NCBI GenBank assembly: GCA_963828405.1
Contig: CAWHEG010000031.1
Coordinates: forward strand, 1,736,001 to 1,800,000
Source of the DNA: JANMJD01 sp963828405
GTDB lineage: Bacteria > Actinomycetota > Acidimicrobiia > Acidimicrobiales > Ilumatobacteraceae
DNA length: 64,000 bases
Direction: 5' to 3'
This document shows positions 45,203 through 52,830 of this stretch, piece after piece; positions within the stretch are counted from its first letter, which is position 1; each line of letters opens with the position of its first letter. The position numbers and the translations under genes are program-made. Under the pieces are notes generated by a model. That model saw only the letters and a list, made by a program, of their open reading frames with translations, ran no database searches and was not told where the DNA came from.

Positions 45203-45700
45203 GTGCCCGTTGCCCCGTCTCGCCGGAGGATGGTGCTCGCAATCGTCGTGGCGATCATCCCGGGATGCTCGACGGGCACGGCCGGCGACTCCGATGCCCG
45301 GGTCAGCGGGGTGTACGACGGGATCATCCGGTGGTTCGCCGGACGCGACGCGGACGACCCGGATCCGTTGCCGGTGTTCATCGAACCGCGTGGCGACGGC
45401 GCCTCGATCGACCTCGACGTACAGACCTCCCTGATCGCCGCCACCGGCGACGTCGCCTCGGTGCGGTTCATCGACGACCGCGACGAGGCGCTGGTCAGCC
45501 AGGCCGACGGCTCCGAGATCGTGGCCGACGACGGAGTGCTGATCAGCCTGGCGCCGGTGGTCGAACGGGGTACGACCGTCCGACTGGACGTCGACGTCCG
45601 CGAGGGCGCCGGACAGCTCCATGGGCTCCAGTTCGACCTGGAGCTCCGCGGAGACGTCTGGGTCGTCACCCGAACCCCGGTCGACATCCCGTCCGGCTAG
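45203..45700 (+). CDS. Small predicted lipoprotein
   Basis: 165 residues from a GTG. The signal peptide SRRRMVLAIVVAIIPGCSTG ends in a lipobox-like IIPGC, so Cys22 would be lipidated. The mature part (SGVYDGIIRWFAGRDADDPD, then LPVFIEPRGDGASIDLDVQT and a C-terminal LQFDLELRGDVWVVTRTPVD) looks beta-rich. No family recognised. It follows the PRT-hydrolase gene (gap 102 nt) and is convergent with the MFS gene (6-nt gap). No clear box or promoter was seen for it. Confidence 0.6.
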   Translation: MPVAPSRRRMVLAIVVAIIPGCSTGTAGDSDARVSGVYDGIIRWFAGRDADDPDPLPVFIEPRGDGASIDLDVQTSLIAATGDVASVRFIDDRDEALVSQADGSEIVADDGVLISLAPVVERGTTVRLDVDVREGAGQLHGLQFDLELRGDVWVVTRTPVDIPSG

Positions 45701-45706
45701 GAAGAG

Positions 45707-47266
45707 TCAGTCGCCGCCCTCGGTCGCGGCGGGTCCGTCGCCGGCCGGGTCCAGACGTTCGGCGACCAGCGCCTCCGCGGCGGCGATCACGGCGGCAGAA
45801 TCAGAGGTGCTCGCCGTGGTCGTGCCGGCGGCGACATCGGTGATGAGTGCGGCGACGGCCTCCCACTGCCGTCGCGCAGCGGAGTCGACCGTACCGCCCG
45901 GGTGTGCCGCCAGAATGCGCACGGCACTGTCGGCGACGATCACCGCCATCGTGTGGTCCCCCTGTTCCGCGTACCACAGGGCTTCGCCGAGGAGGACCTG
46001 GGGCAGCGGTGAGCCGATCCGGTCGGCCGCTCGGCCGAGCAACCACCGTCCGGCCTCGTGGCGGAACGACACCCGGAGGTGTGAGGCGTACGTCAAACCG
46101 CCGAGGATCAGCGCCAGCGCGACGATGGCGAAACCGACACGGGGACCCGGATACACGGCCACGACCACTACCGCCCCACTCACGTTGGCAAGTTGGAAGA
46201 AGAGCTCGGTCCGCGAGATGACCCGCCCGCGGACGAGCGTCGGGACATGCCCGTACAGCGTGTCCATCGCCCGTGCGGCCACGCTCCCGCCCAGCCCGAT
46301 CGCCAGGGCGATGGCGACGACGCTGAGGCTGCCGATCGTCAGCACACCGAAGGCCGATACCGCTCCGGGCACGACCAACGTGAGCACGACCACCCGGTCG
46401 GACGACAGGGCCCGCAACAGTCCGGGGGAGACCAGCGTGCCGAGGAACGTCCCCAGACCGGCGGCGATCAGGGCGGCGACGAAGATCCACTTGTCACCGC
46501 CTCCCCGTTTGATGGAGAGCGCCAGCAGGAAGGTGAGCACGCCCGTCGCCGCGCGGATCGTGGCGACGGCGACCATCGCCCGGCGCAGGTCGACCGGCGC
46601 CTCGGTGTGCGCGACCGCAGCCACCGGGTGGGGGTCGAGGGGGATCAGCGGGATGCGATGGGCGATCAGGGCCGAGCACAGGAATCCCACCGCTGCGGCG
46701 TAGGGCAGCCACTCGACGCCGACGAGGGCGATGAGCGCGCCGCCCACGGCCGTGCCGGCGATCCCGGCGACGGTGCCCGTCCGGGCCAGGTGACCGCTGG
46801 CGACGACCAGTTCGCTGCGCTCCCGAACGAGGTGGGCGACGAGTGCCGTCTTGGCCAGTTCGTACGCCTTGCGCGACAGCAGGATGCCGAAGACCAACGG
46901 GTAGAACGCGGCCGAGAGCAGCGAACTGGCGAGCAGCAGCGCGCACGCCGCCCGAACGAGGTGGGTACCGATGACGATGTCCCGGTAGCCGGCACGGGCG
47001 TGGTCGAGTGCCGGGCCGACCACCGGTGCGATCACGGCCAGGGGTGCGGCGGTGAGCAGCAGGTACATCAGGATCCGTCCCCTCGAAGCCTCCAGCGAGA
47101 CGCTGAAGAACAGCGAGCCCACGAACGAGAGCGTGATCAACCCGTCGGAGAAATCGTCCAGCGCGTGGGTCACCGCCAGGCGACGGGTCACGTGGGGGCC
47201 GAAGAGCGCGTCGGCGAGCCGGGCGCCGCGGCCCGAACCGGATCGGGTGCCGTTCAGCGACGTCAC
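45707..47266 (-). CDS. MFS-type transporter with long cytoplasmic tail
   Basis: 519 residues with about 10-12 hydrophobic helices: DGLITLSFVGSLFFSVSLEA, MYLLLTAAPLAVIAPVVGPA, and GSLSVVAIALAIGLGGSVAA. A motif-A-like GPALDHARAGYRD loop occurs after the second helix. The C-terminal 110 residues after the last helix are soluble, helical and Ala-rich (DSAVRILAAHPGGTVDSAAR). Substrate unknown. The start at 47266 (MTSLNGTRSGSGRGARLADA) puts a basic N-tail in the cytoplasm. Divergent from the surface esterase, with a DosR-like box between them. Confidence 0.72.
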   Translation of the reverse strand: MTSLNGTRSGSGRGARLADALFGPHVTRRLAVTHALDDFSDGLITLSFVGSLFFSVSLEASRGRILMYLLLTAAPLAVIAPVVGPALDHARAGYRDIVIGTHLVRAACALLLASSLLSAAFYPLVFGILLSRKAYELAKTALVAHLVRERSELVVASGHLARTGTVAGIAGTAVGGALIALVGVEWLPYAAAVGFLCSALIAHRIPLIPLDPHPVAAVAHTEAPVDLRRAMVAVATIRAATGVLTFLLALSIKRGGGDKWIFVAALIAAGLGTFLGTLVSPGLLRALSSDRVVVLTLVVPGAVSAFGVLTIGSLSVVAIALAIGLGGSVAARAMDTLYGHVPTLVRGRVISRTELFFQLANVSGAVVVVAVYPGPRVGFAIVALALILGGLTYASHLRVSFRHEAGRWLLGRAADRIGSPLPQVLLGEALWYAEQGDHTMAVIVADSAVRILAAHPGGTVDSAARRQWEAVAALITDVAAGTTTASTSDSAAVIAAAEALVAERLDPAGDGPAATEGGD

Positions 47267-47346
47267 GGATGCCCCACGCCGCGAGCTTCGCGCCGATCCC
47301 GGCCCGACGCGTCGATTCCGCGACGATCGTCAGCGGCCGGCGCCCG

Positions 47347-47360
47347 GGGTCTTTGGGCCC
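47347..47360 (+). promoter_or_regulatory. Weaker DosR-like box upstream of the surface esterase
   Basis: GGGTCTTTGGGCCC deviates more from the consensus than the others. It is followed after 24 nt by GATGAT (47385-47390), and the GTG start lies 6 nt further on, the same leaderless geometry as at 42280 and 52780. A nearby GGGACGGGACCCCC (47369-47382) could be a second half-matching site. Confidence 0.4.
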
Positions 47361-47396
47361 TGTCGGGGACGGGACCCCCGAGGCGATGATGTCGTC

Positions 47397-49250
47397 GTGA
47401 GGTTCACGACGGGGTCCTCCGCAGGTCGACGGGTGACCCGGCGGGTTTCTGTCGGAGCGGGGACCCGTCGGGGGCGGCTGGCGATCACGACGATCCTCTC
47501 GGTCGCACCGGCGCTTCCCGGCGCGATGCCGGCGGCGTCAGCCATCCCGCTGACCGGAGCGACCGTCTACGTGCCCGTCGGGCCGGAGCGGATCGCCGAC
47601 ACGCGTCTCGGGACCGGGTTCATCAGGCTCGACAGCCGGACGATCCGGGTGACGGTCGGCGGGCGAGCGACGATCCCCATCACCGCCATGGCCGCCGTCG
47701 TCACCCTGACCGTCGTCAACGCACGCGCCGATGGGTTCCTCACCGCCTTCGCCGGCGGCGCGGACCGGCCCGGCACCTCCAACTTGAACTTCGACCGGGC
47801 CGCCACGGTCGCCAACACGGCGGTGGTCCGGCTCGGCACGGGCTCGGCCATCGAGATCTACGACTCGGTGCCGGGCGACGACATCATCGTCGATGTGAGC
47901 GGAGCGTTCACCCCGGTCAGCGGGCCGACCGCGGCCGGGCGTTACGTGGCCGTGGCGGCGACGCGGGTGCTCGACACGCGCACGACCCGTTCGGACGGCG
48001 ACCCGTTCCTCGCCGGCGAGACCCGCCGGCTGTCGTTCGAGCCGTCGGTGGTGCCGCCCGATGCCTCGGCCGTGGTGGTCAACCTCACCTACGTCGACAC
48101 CGCCGGTCCCGGCTACTTCACGGTGTGGCCGGGAGGGATGCGACCGAACGTGAGCAACGGCAATCTCGATCGTGGCGGCGAGATCCGGGCATGCCTGGCC
48201 GTCGTCCCGCTGGCGGTGGTCGAATCGCGCGCCTCGATCTCGATCTTCTCGTCGGCCGGAGCGCACGTGATCGCCGACGTCGCCGGGTACTTCACCGGCC
48301 CATCGTCGCCGGTCGCCGCTGACGGCCTGTTCGTCCCACAGGCTCCCCGGCGGGTCCTCGACACTCGTCGCACCCTCAACCCGCTGGCCGAGCGCACGAT
48401 GACGAGGGTGGCCGTCGACGCGGCGATCGCCGCATGGGCCAACGTGACGGCGCTCGGGAGCCGATCGCCGGGCTACGTCACGGCCCGTCCGGCCTTCGCC
48501 GCCCTCCCGGCGACGAGCAACGTCAACACCGCGGCCGATGGTCGTCCGGTGGCCAACGCGGTGCTGATCGACCTCTCCACCGAGGGGGCCCAGCTGTTCT
48601 CGTCGGTGGCCGGGCACGTCGTCGTCGACCTGTACGGGTGGTTCGTCGGCGCGCCCGCCGCGGCCCGCTGCCGGCGGGTGGTGCTGGCGCACGGCGGGGC
48701 CTACTCCGGCGGCAGCCCGGCGGATCTGGCCCGGTGGGCGGTCGAGTTCGAGATGGCCGGATGGGACGTGGTCAACGCCGACTACCGGGTGGCCGGTGAG
48801 TACTCGGGCCAGACGTGGGGCAGCTGGTATCCCCGGACCTCGGTGTACCAGCCGATCCCCGCCGAGATGGAGGAGGCCCACGAGACCGCGGTGAGCGATC
48901 TCGCCGTCCAACTCCGCGATACGAGCGGCCGGGGCTGCGTCACCCACGCCCTCGGGTATTCGGCGGGCGGTTCGGCGTTGGCCGACGCCGTGCACTCCGT
49001 CGACGGCATCGCCACCGTCCACCTGGCCGCTTCGGCGATCCTCGACGTGCACAGCGTCGGCGGCCCGCCGATGCACCTGTGGCACTCCTCCAACGACCCG
49101 ATCATCACCGCCCAGGCCGCCGCCGAGTCCTGCCCGCTGTGGATCGACGCCGGGAGTTCGTGCGTCCACCACGATCTCGGGGATCGGTACGCCCCCCACA
49201 TCGTCGTCGAGATGGACGAGGCCACGACCTGGCTGATGTTGCACGGTTGA
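47397..49250 (+). CDS. Secreted esterase with three actinobacterial surface repeats
   Basis: 617 residues from GTG 47397. A Tat-like, Arg-rich N-terminus and hydrophobic stretch (RLAITTILSVAPALPGAMPA) indicate export. Three repeats of about 125 residues follow, each starting like YVPVGPERIADTRLG, YVAVAATRVLDTRTT and FVPQAPRRVLDTRRT and ending in IVDVSGAFT, IADVAGYFT and VVDLYGWFV. This repeat is common in actinobacterial cell-surface proteins. The C-terminal alpha/beta hydrolase has VVLAHGGAYSGGSPAD, the GxSxGG elbow ALGYSAGGSALADAV, Asp in HSSNDPIITAQ and a terminal His in YAPHIVV. Likely a surface carboxylesterase or lipase. Confidence 0.78.
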   Translation: MRFTTGSSAGRRVTRRVSVGAGTRRGRLAITTILSVAPALPGAMPAASAIPLTGATVYVPVGPERIADTRLGTGFIRLDSRTIRVTVGGRATIPITAMAAVVTLTVVNARADGFLTAFAGGADRPGTSNLNFDRAATVANTAVVRLGTGSAIEIYDSVPGDDIIVDVSGAFTPVSGPTAAGRYVAVAATRVLDTRTTRSDGDPFLAGETRRLSFEPSVVPPDASAVVVNLTYVDTAGPGYFTVWPGGMRPNVSNGNLDRGGEIRACLAVVPLAVVESRASISIFSSAGAHVIADVAGYFTGPSSPVAADGLFVPQAPRRVLDTRRTLNPLAERTMTRVAVDAAIAAWANVTALGSRSPGYVTARPAFAALPATSNVNTAADGRPVANAVLIDLSTEGAQLFSSVAGHVVVDLYGWFVGAPAAARCRRVVLAHGGAYSGGSPADLARWAVEFEMAGWDVVNADYRVAGEYSGQTWGSWYPRTSVYQPIPAEMEEAHETAVSDLAVQLRDTSGRGCVTHALGYSAGGSALADAVHSVDGIATVHLAASAILDVHSVGGPPMHLWHSSNDPIITAQAAAESCPLWIDAGSSCVHHDLGDRYAPHIVVEMDEATTWLMLHG

Positions 49251-49326
49251 TCGGTGGATCACCGACCGTTCGACGACCGGCGGCGACCGGGGGAGGGCGC
49301 GAGACGGCCGGTCGCGGGTGATCACC

Positions 49327-49340
49327 GGGACGTTCGCCCC
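49327..49340 (+). promoter_or_regulatory. DosR-like box upstream of the phasin-like gene
   Basis: GGGACGTTCGCCCC, one base different from the 42280 box. A TACCTT hexamer (49364-49369) follows after 23 nt, giving a leader of roughly 25 nt that includes the AGGAG ribosome-binding site of the next gene. Confidence 0.62.
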
Positions 49341-49398
49341 TGTTCCGCTGCCGGCCTCGGACGTACCTTGAAGTGGAGAATCCCCCTATCAGGAGCGC

Positions 49399-49872
49399 AT
49401 GGTCATGAGTAAATCCAACACCCCCGAAGTCATCGAGCAGTTGATCGATCGCCTGAACAAGGTGTCGGAGCGGATCGCCACCGACGTCGAGGAGCAGGCC
49501 AGGAGCTTCGATCAGCGGATCAGGTCGTTGATCGATCAGGGCGAGAAGGCCACCGAGCGGTGGGTCAAGGCGGTTGACGAAGAGTTCCGTGCGCAGTTCG
49601 AGAAGGTGCGTCACGAGTTCGAGCAACTCGTCAATCGGATCGCCGACGTTCCGTCGAGTTGGACGTCTGCTCCGGCGACGACCAAGCCGGCTGCGAAGCG
49701 TGCCCCGGCCGGTTCGAAGGCTGCCGCCAAGCCTGCCGTCAAGCCTGCCCCGGCCGGTCGGGTCGCCGTCAAGGCGGCGCCCAAGCCGCTGGCCGTGAAG
49801 CAGACGGCACCGAAGAAGGCAGCACCGAAGAAGGCGGCCGCCAAGGCAGCGCCGAAGCGGGTCGCCGCCTGA
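49399..49872 (+). CDS. Phasin-like protein with histone-H1-like Lys/Ala/Pro tail
   Basis: 157 residues. The N-terminal 85 form an amphipathic coiled-coil helix (IEQLIDRLNKVSERIATDVE, then AVDEEFRAQFEKVRHEFEQL). The C-terminal 70 are a PAAKRAPAGSKAAAKPAVKP and KKAAPKKAAAKAAPKRVAA tail. The same layout is seen in PhaF-type polyhydroxyalkanoate granule proteins, which bind DNA through the tail, and in actinobacterial nucleoid proteins. A second in-frame ATG at 49405 has better spacing to AGGAG (49391). Its DosR-like promoter suggests nucleoid or storage-granule remodelling under stress. Confidence 0.65.
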   Translation: MVMSKSNTPEVIEQLIDRLNKVSERIATDVEEQARSFDQRIRSLIDQGEKATERWVKAVDEEFRAQFEKVRHEFEQLVNRIADVPSSWTSAPATTKPAAKRAPAGSKAAAKPAVKPAPAGRVAVKAAPKPLAVKQTAPKKAAPKKAAAKAAPKRVAA

Positions 49873-49878
49873 CTGCCC

Positions 49879-49909
49879 GGGCGGGGGGCGACTCGCTCGT
49901 CCCCCGCCC
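49879..49909. terminator. Strong GC hairpin between convergent genes
   Basis: GGGCGGGGG (49879-49887) pairs perfectly with CCCCCGCCC (49901-49909) around a 13-nt loop, 6 nt after the phasin-like stop. It sits between that gene and the convergent alcohol dehydrogenase, so it may terminate both. There is no T-tract. Confidence 0.6.
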
Positions 49910-49973
49910 CTCCCGGCCGGCTCGTCGGTGACGGTTGAATGGTGTCGGCCCGGCGGGCGGACCCGCTGCCGGG

Positions 49974-50978
49974 TCAACCCTGCGGGACGAGCACCGCCGC
50001 ACCCGAGACGAGACCAGCGGAGAGCCTCCCGAGGGCCTCGTTGGCCTCGGTGAGGGCGAACTCCTCGACCGACGTCCGGATCGGAATCCTCGCCGCGAGC
50101 TCGATCAGGTCGGCGATGTCGGCTCGGGTCACGTTGGCGACGCTGCGGAGCTGCCGCTCCCACCACAGGTGGGAGTAGTCGAACTCGGGGATGCGATCGA
50201 GATGGATGGCGTTGATCGCCACGATGCCGCCCTTGCCCAGCGCCCTGAGCGCCTCGACCGCCACCGACCCGACCGGTGCGAAGGTGATCGCGCCGTCGAG
50301 CCGCTCGGGCGGCGCCTCGCCGTGGTCGCCGGCCCACACCGCGCCCATCGCCATCGCCCGTGCCCGCTCACCGGCCGACCGGGTGACGACGTACACCTCG
50401 CAGCCCCAGTGGCGGGCGATCTGGATGGCGCAGGTCGCCGATGCGCCGAACCCGTAGAGGCCCAGGCGACCGCCCGGTCGGATGCCGCACACGCGCAGCG
50501 AACGCAGACCGATCGCTCCGCCGCACAACAGCGGAGCCGCGCTGACGGTCCCGAACTCCTGAGGTAGCCGGTGGACGAAGTCGGCGCGCGCGGCGACCTG
50601 CTCGGCGAAGCCTCCGGCACGGTCCCAGCCGGTGAACCGGGAGTCGTCGCAGAGGTTCTCGCGTCCCGACGCACAGAACGGGCAACGGCCACAGGTCGAG
50701 CCGATCCACGCCACGCCGACCCGTTCGCCCAACTCGATGCCGGCGACGCGTCGGCCCCGGGCCGTGACGGTCCCCACGATCTGGTGCCCCGGGATGATCG
50801 GCAGCATCCGGGCGACCAGGTCGCCTTCGCACAGCTGCAGGTCGGTGCGACACACTGCGCATGCCAGCACGTCGATGAGCACGTCGCCGGGCCCGACCTC
50901 GGGGTCCGGCACCTCGATGATCTGAAGGGGGCGTTCGGCGACCGGCGCGGGCCGCTCGAGTACGGCGGCACGCACCAT
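49974..50978 (-). CDS. Zinc-dependent alcohol dehydrogenase (MDR family)
   Basis: 334 residues from MVRAAVLERPAPVAERPLQI. Catalytic zinc ligands are in CAVCRTDLQLCEGDL (Cys) and IPGHQIVGTVTARG (GHE-like, His). The structural zinc lobe is CGRCPFCASGRENLCDD. The Rossmann loop GLYGFGASATCAIQIARHWG binds NAD(P). It belongs to the AdhA-like group common in actinobacteria. It starts 10 nt after the universal-stress-protein stop and is probably the second gene of that DosR-boxed operon. A role in aldehyde reduction or NADH balance under low oxygen is inferred. Confidence 0.85.
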   Translation of the reverse strand: MVRAAVLERPAPVAERPLQIIEVPDPEVGPGDVLIDVLACAVCRTDLQLCEGDLVARMLPIIPGHQIVGTVTARGRRVAGIELGERVGVAWIGSTCGRCPFCASGRENLCDDSRFTGWDRAGGFAEQVAARADFVHRLPQEFGTVSAAPLLCGGAIGLRSLRVCGIRPGGRLGLYGFGASATCAIQIARHWGCEVYVVTRSAGERARAMAMGAVWAGDHGEAPPERLDGAITFAPVGSVAVEALRALGKGGIVAINAIHLDRIPEFDYSHLWWERQLRSVANVTRADIADLIELAARIPIRTSVEEFALTEANEALGRLSAGLVSGAAVLVPQG

Positions 50979-50988
50979 GGACCCGGAC

Positions 50989-52743
50989 TCAGGCGGGGTG
51001 CGGTGCGGGCGGCGGCACGAAACCCCCGGCCGTGTGCGCCGGCACGACGACGACCGGTCGGTGGGCATGGCGGACGACGTCCATCACCACACCGCCGAGC
51101 ACGTGCTCCGACAGGCCCGTCCCGTGGCTGGCCATGACGAGCAGCGCGCCGGGATGGTTCTCGGCCCAATCGCAGATCGTCGCGGCGACCTCCGTGCCGG
51201 AGACGATCCGGGCATCGGCGGCGATCCCGTGGCGACGGGCGATCCGGGTGGCGAGACGTTCGATGTACCGCCCGATCACCGGCGGGCCGGCATCGGCCAC
51301 GTCGGGATCGACGACGGCCAGCAGTCGGGCGGGGACGCCGAACGCCCGGGCCCACGAGCCGGTCAGCTCGGCGACCGCTTCGGAGATCAACGAGCCGTCG
51401 ATGCAACCGACGATGGCGTCGAACGGCTCGTCGGGCCGACAATGGGGCCCGACGAGCACCACGGTCCGCGGCGACCAGCGGAGCATCTGCCCGGTGGTCG
51501 TCGGGGCGACGGTGTCGATCAACCGACCGGGCGCGTTGGTGGCGAGGCAGATCACGCTGTCGGGACCCGAGGCCGCGAACTCGATGAGCGCGTCGGCCAC
51601 CTCGTCCCCCCGGGTGGCGTTCCACCTGGCCCGGACCGGTCTCACGGCTTCGGTCAGTCCGGCCCGGCGTGACTCGTTGCCGGCGAGAAGATCGCCGGCG
51701 GTCGCATAGCACGCCCAGAAGGAGATCTCGGCGCCCCCGATCATCGCCAGGTGCCTGGCGGTGGCCACGGCAGCCTCCGGGACCTCCCGGTCGGGGTCGA
51801 TGGGGACGATGACCTGCTCGAAGGGGTGGACCACGGGGGGCGCCGGCGGGTGAGCCGGCTGGTCGAGGTGGGGCGGGGGCTCGGCGCCGGTCGACAACGG
51901 CTCGATCGGCACGACGAGCAGCGGTGTCCCGATCTGGCGGACGATCCTGGCCGTGGTGCTCGGATGGATCAGGCGCGCCCAGCCTTCGCGAACGTGCGTG
52001 GCGACGGCGACCAACTGCGAGGGATGTCGTCCGAGGTAGATCGTCAGGGCGTCGGCGACGTTCCACGGATAGGTGACGACACGACCGATCACCTCCAGCC
52101 GCGGCCACGCCGCGGCGACCCGGGTGACGGCATCCTGGACCACGACACCGGGATCGAAGCGGCCGGGCTCGACGACCGGTGTGGTGCCGGGGATCGCCTG
52201 GAGCGGCGTCGGAGCGACCATCACGAGCACCAGCGGGACGTGGAGCAGGTCGGCCCAGGCGACGGCGACGGGAACGACCTGTTCGGACTCGGCCGAGCCG
52301 TCGATGCAGGCGACGACCGGCAGGTCCGACGCTTCGGCGGCGGCCTCCGGGCCGACGAGGACGAGGGACAGGCCGTCGGCGAGGAGCTCGGTGGCCAGCG
52401 ACTCCTCGAGCACGCCCGACGTCCGGCTCGGACCGTGGTCGCTCATCACGATGGCCGACCCTGGCCGTGCCGCGCAGCGCCGGGCCACCTCCGTCGCCGG
52501 TTCGGAGGCCTCGACCACCTCGGTCGAGGTCACGGCGTCGCCGCACTGGAGGGCGAGCTCGTCGAGCCGCCGGCGGATGGCGTCGGTGCTCTGGCCTTCG
52601 GGGACCACGGCGAGGAGCTCGAGCGGCGCGATCGATCGCTCGGCCAGGCGGAGGGCGACCGGGAGGGCTCGGACCGAACCGGCTGATTCGTCGACCGGCA
52701 CGATGAGGCGCTCGATCGACCGTGTCTCGATGGCTGACGTCAC
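50989..52743 (-). CDS. Universal stress protein with four tandem Usp domains
   Basis: 584 residues. Four Usp-like units start near IERLIVPVDESAGSVRALPV, SDLPVVACIDGSAESEQVVP, FEQVIVPIDPDREVPEAAVA and FDAIVGCIDGSLISEAVAEL. ATP-binding-type endings appear as LVMASHGTGLSEHVLGGVVM in the last unit and ATHVREGWARLIHPSTTARI in the second. Usual Usp proteins have one or two units. The GTG start lies 7 nt after a CAAGAT hexamer and a DosR-like box is 23 nt further upstream, predicting a leaderless message. Mycobacterial Usp genes are classic DosR targets. ADH follows 10 nt downstream. Confidence 0.82.
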   Translation of the reverse strand: MTSAIETRSIERLIVPVDESAGSVRALPVALRLAERSIAPLELLAVVPEGQSTDAIRRRLDELALQCGDAVTSTEVVEASEPATEVARRCAARPGSAIVMSDHGPSRTSGVLEESLATELLADGLSLVLVGPEAAAEASDLPVVACIDGSAESEQVVPVAVAWADLLHVPLVLVMVAPTPLQAIPGTTPVVEPGRFDPGVVVQDAVTRVAAAWPRLEVIGRVVTYPWNVADALTIYLGRHPSQLVAVATHVREGWARLIHPSTTARIVRQIGTPLLVVPIEPLSTGAEPPPHLDQPAHPPAPPVVHPFEQVIVPIDPDREVPEAAVATARHLAMIGGAEISFWACYATAGDLLAGNESRRAGLTEAVRPVRARWNATRGDEVADALIEFAASGPDSVICLATNAPGRLIDTVAPTTTGQMLRWSPRTVVLVGPHCRPDEPFDAIVGCIDGSLISEAVAELTGSWARAFGVPARLLAVVDPDVADAGPPVIGRYIERLATRIARRHGIAADARIVSGTEVAATICDWAENHPGALLVMASHGTGLSEHVLGGVVMDVVRHAHRPVVVVPAHTAGGFVPPPAPHPA

Positions 52744-52779
52744 GCTGTGGATCTTGTTCCGCGGGCGATCGTCCTGCCA

Positions 52780-52793
52780 GGGTCGAAGGGCCC
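52780..52793 (-). promoter_or_regulatory. DosR-like box upstream of the Usp gene
   Basis: Minus strand GGGCCCTTCGACCC. A CAAGAT hexamer (52756-52751) follows after 23 nt and the GTG start codon after another 7 nt, consistent with a leaderless transcript. Confidence 0.55.
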
Positions 52794-52830
52794 CCCGGCC
52801 CGATGCCGGACGGGTATCCCCGTTCCGCTC

